Positions 20,832 to 25,446 of a stretch of DNA of 25,446 nucleotides are shown here, in pieces. Origin of the DNA: an uncultured Clostridia bacterium. GTDB taxonomy: Bacteria > Bacillota > Clostridia > Oscillospirales > Ruminococcaceae. The notes beneath the pieces are model-generated. The model was not told the origin of the DNA. It saw nothing but the letters and a program-made list of their open reading frames with translations, and did not search any database. Each line of letters opens with the position of its first letter. The first letter of the stretch is position 1. A program made the position numbers and the translations under genes. The stretch is taken from the NCBI GenBank assembly GCA_945947715.1, contig CAMEYZ010000005.1:1-25446 (forward strand), written 5' to 3'.

Positions 20832-21823
20832 GGGGATAATTCTTCCTCCGTGACCTCTGTCATTTCCGTTTCCTCAGCATCAGCTGTTTCCGGCTCTTCA
20901 TCGGTCTGCGCCTCGTCGTATATGTCAGTCTCTTCGGCGATATTGTCAGAATCAGCAGGAACAGTCTCCGGCTCCTCTGCGGGAGGCTCCTCGTAATCAA
21001 AGCCCGTGATAACGAACACGTCCGACACTGCACCGGGATTTACCGCAGGCTTTACAACAGCATACATGGAAAGTCCGCTGTCCTCCATGGCGGTCTCCAC
21101 CACCACGCCCACAAGCTGTCCCGCAGGATAGCTGGCGCTTCCCGAGGTGATTATGATATCTCCTGCAGCGATGTCAGCGTTCTTGTCTATGTAGCTCATG
21201 CGGCAGTATCCCTCTGCTGCCAGCTCATAGCCGCCCTCGATTATGCCCGTGGTCCTTGTGCGCAGGGAATACACCCCTATGGCAGTCTTAGGCGAAAACA
21301 GAGTGCGCACGCCGGAGGTATTCTCCGCCACATCATAGCACACTCCCACGATGCCCTCAGAGGTCACCACAGGGTCTCCGGGCTCTATCCCAGAGGAATA
21401 TCCTTTGTCAATTGTAAAGGACGCATAGGGGTCGTTGGTGGTCCTTGCAATGACCGAGCAGGGCGGAGAAAAGGTAAAATCCTCATACTCCTCGCTGAGC
21501 TCCAGCATAGCGCGGAGGTCCTCATTTTCCTGCTTCAAGCGGTCGTAATCTATCATTTCATTGTACAGAGAATTTATCTCCGACTGAAGTCTCTGATTTT
21601 CGTTATAGTAATCCTCAGCGTTTGCCAGCATGTCCAGCGACGACGACACCTTATCAGATATGCTCGTGGACAGCCGCTGGAAGGGACTTATTATCCTGCT
21701 CCACAAATCGGAAGCAGGATCAGCATAGCCGCCAGTGGTCACGGAATATATCATAAATCCCAGAAGCACAGCCAGAACGGCGACTATTATTTTGAATTTT
21801 ATACTATGAAAAAACTCCTTGAT
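20828..21823 (-). CDS. mreC: Rod shape-determining protein MreC (apparent ATC start)
   Basis: A periplasm-side scaffold of the elongasome: N-terminal helix, coiled coil (about 60-110, 'ENQRLQSEINSLYNEM'), then two beta domains ('SVIARTTNDPYASFTIDKG', 'GIVGVCYDVAENTSGVRTL', 'DIIITSGSASYPAGQLVG'). The usual MreC opening is M-K-x-F-F-x-S-x-K-F-K; here the frame reads ATC-AAG-GAG-TTT-TTT (IKEFFHSIKFKII) from 21823, with AGGGGG nine bases upstream. There is no ATG, GTG or TTG between there and the GTG at 21769, whose use would remove half of the membrane helix. An in-frame stop at 21853 bars longer forms. 331 residues from ATC, 313 from GTG. The C-terminal 55 residues are an extra acidic tail (E/D/T/P-rich). 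Confidence 0.88.
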   Translation of the reverse strand: MKEFFHSIKFKIIVAVLAVLLGFMIYSVTTGGYADPASDLWSRIISPFQRLSTSISDKVSSSLDMLANAEDYYNENQRLQSEINSLYNEMIDYDRLKQENEDLRAMLELSEEYEDFTFSPPCSVIARTTNDPYASFTIDKGYSSGIEPGDPVVTSEGIVGVCYDVAENTSGVRTLFSPKTAIGVYSLRTRTTGIIEGGYELAAEGYCRMSYIDKNADIAAGDIIITSGSASYPAGQLVGVVVETAMEDSGLSMYAVVKPAVNPGAVSDVFVITGFDYEEPPAEEPETVPADSDNIAEETDIYDEAQTDEEPETADAEETEMTEVTEEELSP

Positions 21824-21863
21824 AACGGCTCGCCCCCTGTGTGCAGATAGTTATAGCTGTGTG

Positions 21864-22880
21864 TCAATAATACTTGGATTCGTCGGCAAGCACCTCGCGG
21901 AGCTTGTCGTTTTCCTCGAGGACCCGTCCAGTTCCAGCAGCTACGCAGTCCAGGGGATTTTCCGCGATGAACACGGGCATGCCCGTTTCACGGTGGATAA
22001 GCTTGTCAAGGCCGCGGATAAGCGCTCCGCCACCTGCAAGAGTGATGCCCTGGTCGATGATATCCGCTGCCAGCTCAGGGGGAGTCTTTTCGAGAGTAGT
22101 CTTGATAGCCTCCACCACATGGGAGAGGGGCTCCGCAAGAGCTTCCCTTATCTCCGCTGAGGAAACGGTTATATTTTCCGGCAGACCGTTCAAAAGATTT
22201 CTTCCCTTGATATCCATAGTCTCGTTCTGGTCGGAGGGAAAGGCAGAGCCTATGGCTATCTTCACATTTTCGGCAGTCCTTTCGCCGATAAGCAGATTAT
22301 ATTTTTTCTTGATATAGTTGACAATTGCCTGGTCGAAGGCATCTCCTGCAACTCTGACAGAGCGTGAGGTCACAATGCCGCCCAGTGAGATAACAGCCAC
22401 CTCGCTGGTGCCGCCGCCGATATCTACTATCATGGAGCCCGCAGGCTCAGACACAGGAAGTCCTGCGCCGATAGCAGCTGCCATAGGCTCCTCGATGATG
22501 CTGACCCGCTTTGCTCCCGCATTTTCCGCAGCCTCGCGTACAGCACGCCTTTCAACAGCTGTAACTCCCGAGGGGATACAGATAACAACATTTGCCCGTG
22601 CAAAAAGAGAGCCCTTTATAGCCTTTGCGATAAATTCCTCAAGCATAGCGGTGGTGAGCTCAAAATCCGCGATAACTCCGTCCTTAAGAGGACGCACTGC
22701 CACAATAGAGCCCGGAGTTCTTCCGATAACGTCCTTAGCCTCCTGGCCCACATATTTCGGCTGGTCAGTCTTGGTATCCACAGCCACCACTGACGGTTCG
22801 CGGATAATAATGCCCTTTCCGCGCATATACACAAGAGTATTGGCAGTTCCCAGGTCGATACCTATGTCCTTTGTAAACAT
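21864..22880 (-). CDS. mreB: Rod shape-determining actin homologue MreB
   Basis: The 338-residue cytoplasmic actin-like ATPase guides lateral wall synthesis. Nucleotide-site motifs: phosphate-1 DLGTANT (9-15), phosphate-2 DIGGGTSE (153-160), and the adenosine motif 'ITLAGGGALIRGL' near the C-terminus. The connecting segment 'IPSGVTAVERRAVREAAENAGA' (102-123) is a hallmark. AAAGGAG lies 9 bases before the ATG. First gene of mreBCD, with a strong promoter (22984-22956). Confidence 0.97.
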   Translation of the reverse strand: MFTKDIGIDLGTANTLVYMRGKGIIIREPSVVAVDTKTDQPKYVGQEAKDVIGRTPGSIVAVRPLKDGVIADFELTTAMLEEFIAKAIKGSLFARANVVICIPSGVTAVERRAVREAAENAGAKRVSIIEEPMAAAIGAGLPVSEPAGSMIVDIGGGTSEVAVISLGGIVTSRSVRVAGDAFDQAIVNYIKKKYNLLIGERTAENVKIAIGSAFPSDQNETMDIKGRNLLNGLPENITVSSAEIREALAEPLSHVVEAIKTTLEKTPPELAADIIDQGITLAGGGALIRGLDKLIHRETGMPVFIAENPLDCVAAGTGRVLEENDKLREVLADESKYY

Positions 22881-22955
22881 TTTGATTTTCTCCTTTTCCG
22901 ATTCTTTTGTTCTGTATCTCTATAAAAATTTTCAGCAAAAATATACACTATAATT

Positions 22956-22984
22956 ATTATACCACGGAAATCCTACAACTACAA
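22956..22984 (-). promoter_or_regulatory. Promoter of mreBCD
   Basis: Minus strand: TTGTAG (22984-22979), 17-base spacer, TATAAT (22961-22956) with TGG before it (extended -10). Confidence 0.85.
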
Positions 22985-23070
22985 CAGATTTTCCGAAAAT
23001 TATTTTGTCTTTTTTATTTTTTTAATTTCGGGCAAAGACAGGGCGGAAATATTTTGATAATTTGTGTATT

Positions 23071-23099
23071 TTGACAAAATCCGAGCTTTCTCATATAAC
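23071..23099 (+). promoter_or_regulatory. Distal glgP promoter candidate
   Basis: TTGACA (23071-23076), 17-base spacer, TATAAC (23094-23099). A transcript from here would have a leader of about 200 bases. Confidence 0.6.
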
Positions 23100-23222
23100 G
23101 GGGAGTTTATCGTCTTATCCACTTAGAGTATAAATATACAGTCAGTATAATAATCTTCTATTGACAATAAAAGAAAATCCCTGTTAAATGTTGTGCAAAT
23201 ATACAAAAAGTCAATATTGCTA

Positions 23223-23251
23223 TTGCATGTAATTATAAAATGTGATAAAAT
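23223..23251 (+). promoter_or_regulatory. Proximal glgP promoter
   Basis: TTGCAT (23223-23228), 17-base spacer, TAAAAT (23246-23251) with TGA before it; 52 bases before the ATG. Confidence 0.75.
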
Positions 23252-23302
23252 ATATACGATGTTTTTGGTTTTAAAAAATACGCTAATAAAGGAATGAATT
23301 AT

Positions 23303-25446
23303 ATGGAAAAGGCATTATTTCAGCAGAAGATCAGCGATAATCTTATGATAGATTACCGCACAACTATCAAGGAGGCAACTCCCCGTCAGCTTCATAACGC
23401 AGTGTCCCGCGCTGCTATGAGCGATATCATCCCTCTGTGGAACGAGTCCGAAAAGCGCCACAACAGCCGCCGCAGAGCTTACTATCTCTCCGCGGAGTTC
23501 CTCATGGGACGTGCTGTGTACAACAATCTCTACTGCGCAGGGCTTCTTGACGAGGCTAAGGAGATATTCGCCGAAAATGGCGTGGATATCAACTGCCTCG
23601 AAGAGATAGAGGACGCCGCTCTCGGAAATGGCGGTCTGGGACGTCTTGCAGCATGCTTCCTGGATTCCGCTGCAGCTCACGATATCCCCCTCAACGGCTA
23701 CGGCATCAGATACCGCTATGGCCTGTTCAAGCAGTCCATCGACAACGGCTTCCAGAGAGAATCCGCCGATGCATGGCTGGATTACGGCGATGCATGGAGT
23801 GTCCGCGCCGAGGAGGATTCCGTTATCGTTGAGTTTGCTGACCAGGCTGTGAAGGCTGTGCCCTATGATACGCCTATAATCGGCTTCGGCGGCAAGGCTG
23901 TCAATACTCTCCGCCTGTGGCAGGCAGAGAGCGTCAAGGGCTTCGATTTCGGCGCCTTCGACAACCAGGAGTACATCAAGGCCTCCGAGGACGACATCAT
24001 GGCAGAATCTATCACACAGGTCCTCTACCCCAACGACAACACCGAAAAGGGTCGCCGCCTGCGCTTAAAGCAGCAGTATTTCTTCGTATCTGCGTCCATT
24101 CAGGATATCGTCCGCAGATATAAGAAAACTCACTCCGATTTCTCCGAATTTGCAAAGCTCTATGCAGTGCAGCTTAACGATACTCACCCAACCGTGGCTA
24201 TCCCCGAGCTTATCAGGATACTTAAGTTTGAGGAGGGCATGTCCTTCGGCGAGGCCTTCGATATCGCAAGAAGCACCTTCAACTACACCAATCACACCGT
24301 TCTGGGCGAGGCTCTCGAAAAGTGGGGCATAAGCCTCTTCAAGAGCGTTATCCCCACCATTTATGAGATAGTAAAGCTCATCGACAGCTACATGAAAAAG
24401 GATTTCAAGTCAAAGGGTCTTTCTGATGAGAAGATAGCTTCCATGGCAATTATCGACGGTGACCGCATACATATGGCAAGAATGGCTATCTATGGCAGCT
24501 CCCACACCAATGGCGTGGCTCAGCTCCACACAGATATCCTCAAGAATGACGTCCTCAAGGACTGGTACGAGCTCTATCCCGAGCGCTTCCAGAACAAGAC
24601 CAACGGCATCACTCCCAGACGCTGGCTGGGACTGTGCAACCCCGAGCTTTCCGCCCTTATCACCGAGAAGATAGGCAGCGGCTGGGAGACCGATCTGGAC
24701 CGTCTCGCTGAGCTGAAAAAATTCGTGGACGACGGGGATACTATCCGCCGCTTTAACGAGATAAAATATGAGAAGAAAAAGCAGCTCTGCGAATACATCA
24801 AAAAGCATGAGGGCGTGGAGCTTTCTCCCGATTTCGTGTTCGATATCCAGTGCAAGCGCCTTCACGAGTACAAGAGACAGCTGCTTAATGCCTTCTCGAT
24901 AATGGACCTCTATTTCCAGATAAAGGATAACAAGCTCCCCGACCTCCAGCCTACAGCCTTCATCTTCGGAGCAAAGGCAGCTCCCGCTTACCGCAGAGCT
25001 AAGGGCATCATCAAGTACATCAACGAGATAGCTAAGCTGGTAAACAACGACCCCGATACAAAGGACAAGCTGAAGGTCATCTTCGTACAGAACTACAACG
25101 TTTCCTATGGCGAGATGCTCTTCCCTGCTGCTGATATTTCCGAGCAGATTTCCACTGCTGGTCTTGAAGCTTCGGGCACCGGCAATATGAAGTTCATGCT
25201 CAACGGCGCAGTAACTCTCGGCACCTTCGACGGAGCTAACGTTGAGATTGTCGAGGAAGCTGGCTGGGAGAACGAGTACATCTTCGGCGCAAGAGTTGAA
25301 GAGCTGGAAAAGGTAAGACCTACCTACAATCCCAAGGAAAAGATTTACTACAAGAACGAGCGCGTTAAGAGAGTTATCAATACTCTGGTGGACGGCACCT
25401 TCAACGACGGCGATACGGGCATGTTCGGCGAGCTGTTCAATTCGCT
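23303..25446 (+). CDS. glgP: Glycogen/alpha-glucan phosphorylase (3' end outside window)
   Basis: Releases glucose-1-phosphate from alpha-1,4-glucans using phosphate and PLP; cytosolic. 714 full codons are visible without a stop. Landmarks: 'YYLSAEFLMGR' (about 63-73), 'DAALGNGGLGRLAACFLDS' (108-126), 'YGIRYRYGLFKQ', 'QLNDTHPTVAIPEL', 'NYTNHTVLGEALEKW', 'KTNGITPRRWL' and 'IQCKRLHEYKRQLLN'. The PLP motif 'EASGTGNMKFMLNGA' includes the PLP-linking lysine at about residue 630. Roughly 50-100 C-terminal residues should be missing. AAAGGA sits nine bases before the ATG at 23303; an in-frame ATG at 23294 is too close to it. With fba it fits growth on stored or external alpha-glucans; no other glg gene is visible. 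Confidence 0.96.
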   Translation, partial: MEKALFQQKISDNLMIDYRTTIKEATPRQLHNAVSRAAMSDIIPLWNESEKRHNSRRRAYYLSAEFLMGRAVYNNLYCAGLLDEAKEIFAENGVDINCLEEIEDAALGNGGLGRLAACFLDSAAAHDIPLNGYGIRYRYGLFKQSIDNGFQRESADAWLDYGDAWSVRAEEDSVIVEFADQAVKAVPYDTPIIGFGGKAVNTLRLWQAESVKGFDFGAFDNQEYIKASEDDIMAESITQVLYPNDNTEKGRRLRLKQQYFFVSASIQDIVRRYKKTHSDFSEFAKLYAVQLNDTHPTVAIPELIRILKFEEGMSFGEAFDIARSTFNYTNHTVLGEALEKWGISLFKSVIPTIYEIVKLIDSYMKKDFKSKGLSDEKIASMAIIDGDRIHMARMAIYGSSHTNGVAQLHTDILKNDVLKDWYELYPERFQNKTNGITPRRWLGLCNPELSALITEKIGSGWETDLDRLAELKKFVDDGDTIRRFNEIKYEKKKQLCEYIKKHEGVELSPDFVFDIQCKRLHEYKRQLLNAFSIMDLYFQIKDNKLPDLQPTAFIFGAKAAPAYRRAKGIIKYINEIAKLVNNDPDTKDKLKVIFVQNYNVSYGEMLFPAADISEQISTAGLEASGTGNMKFMLNGAVTLGTFDGANVEIVEEAGWENEYIFGARVEELEKVRPTYNPKEKIYYKNERVKRVINTLVDGTFNDGDTGMFGELFNS

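Larger units (their letters stand above)
22985..23302 (+). other. Regulatory intergenic region upstream of glgP with three tandem promoter candidates
   Basis: No gene is seen in this AT-rich region (422 bases between mreB and glgP). It carries the mreB promoter at its left end, and three plus-strand promoter pairs: TTGACA-17-TATAAC (23071-23099), TTGACA-17-TTAAAT (23161-23189) and TTGCAT-17-TAAAAT (23223-23251). A single TTATCCACT (23115-23123) is one base off a DnaA box. Confidence 0.6.

Noticed and set aside
20130..20996. 288-codon plus-strand ORF opposite mreD/mreC
   Set aside because: It runs antisense to mreD and part of mreC, which have clear family features; the product is low-complexity and lacks a ribosome binding site.
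23115..23123. TTATCCACT resembling a DnaA box, near AT-rich DNA, considered as an origin
   Set aside because: Single imperfect copy, no dnaA/dnaN genes or box cluster; promoters explain the AT-richness.

Overview
The window reads as a stretch of a low- to mid-GC Gram-positive anaerobe chromosome, most likely a Ruminococcus-type Clostridia/Oscillospiraceae. The clues are purine-rich ribosome binding sites (AAAGGAG), textbook sigma-A promoters (TTGACA-17-TATAAT), a complete F1Fo ATP synthase operon with a Na+-type c subunit, a DUF4830 protein, PdxST vitamin B6 synthesis and a GlgP alpha-glucan phosphorylase. This is an inference from gene content; no ribosomal RNA is present. No mobile element, CRISPR array or phage gene was seen.

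Layout. 1-449 (-): 5' part of an AraC-type regulator. 582-1961 (-): a VWA-domain protein without a signal peptide. 2140-2688 (+): hpt. 2783-3649 (+): secreted, membrane-anchored protein with an E/T-rich stalk. 3845-4714 (+): class II fructose-bisphosphate aldolase. 4771-5023: leader-like region with a terminator and an alternative pairing. 5024-6958 (+): a three-part sugar-nucleotidyltransferase / left-handed beta-helix / phosphohexomutase-like protein whose catalytic loops all look degenerate. 7000-14064 (-): atpIBEFHAGDC, read from one strong promoter at 14139-14111. 14400-14636 (-): feoA-like gene, divergent from a DUF4830 membrane protein at 14785-15234 (+). 15507-16933 (+): pdxST. 16934-17421: repeat-rich non-coding DNA. 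17422-17940 (+): tRNA-Pro, tRNA-Thr and tRNA-Tyr with three near-identical consensus promoters. 18117-19940 (+): bipA/typA. 20010-20245 (-): an independent small transcription unit with its own consensus promoter and terminator. 20262-22880 (-): mreBCD. 23303 to the edge (+): glgP, incomplete.

How the genes fit together. Most are housekeeping: energy coupling (atp), glycolysis and glycogen use (fba, glgP), purine salvage (hpt), cofactor synthesis (pdxST), rod shape (mreBCD) and translation (tRNAs, bipA). The atp c subunit carries the two-carboxylate Na+ signature, pointing to sodium rather than proton coupling.

The points most worth a second look are the dead-looking phosphohexomutase fusion with its attenuator-like leader, and the unassigned ~200-nt transcript downstream of mreD, which also contains a four-cysteine 26-codon ORF. 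Next come the mreC start at ATC, the tandem tRNA-type promoters (one with no RNA gene of its own), and helically phased short repeats in two intergenic regions.
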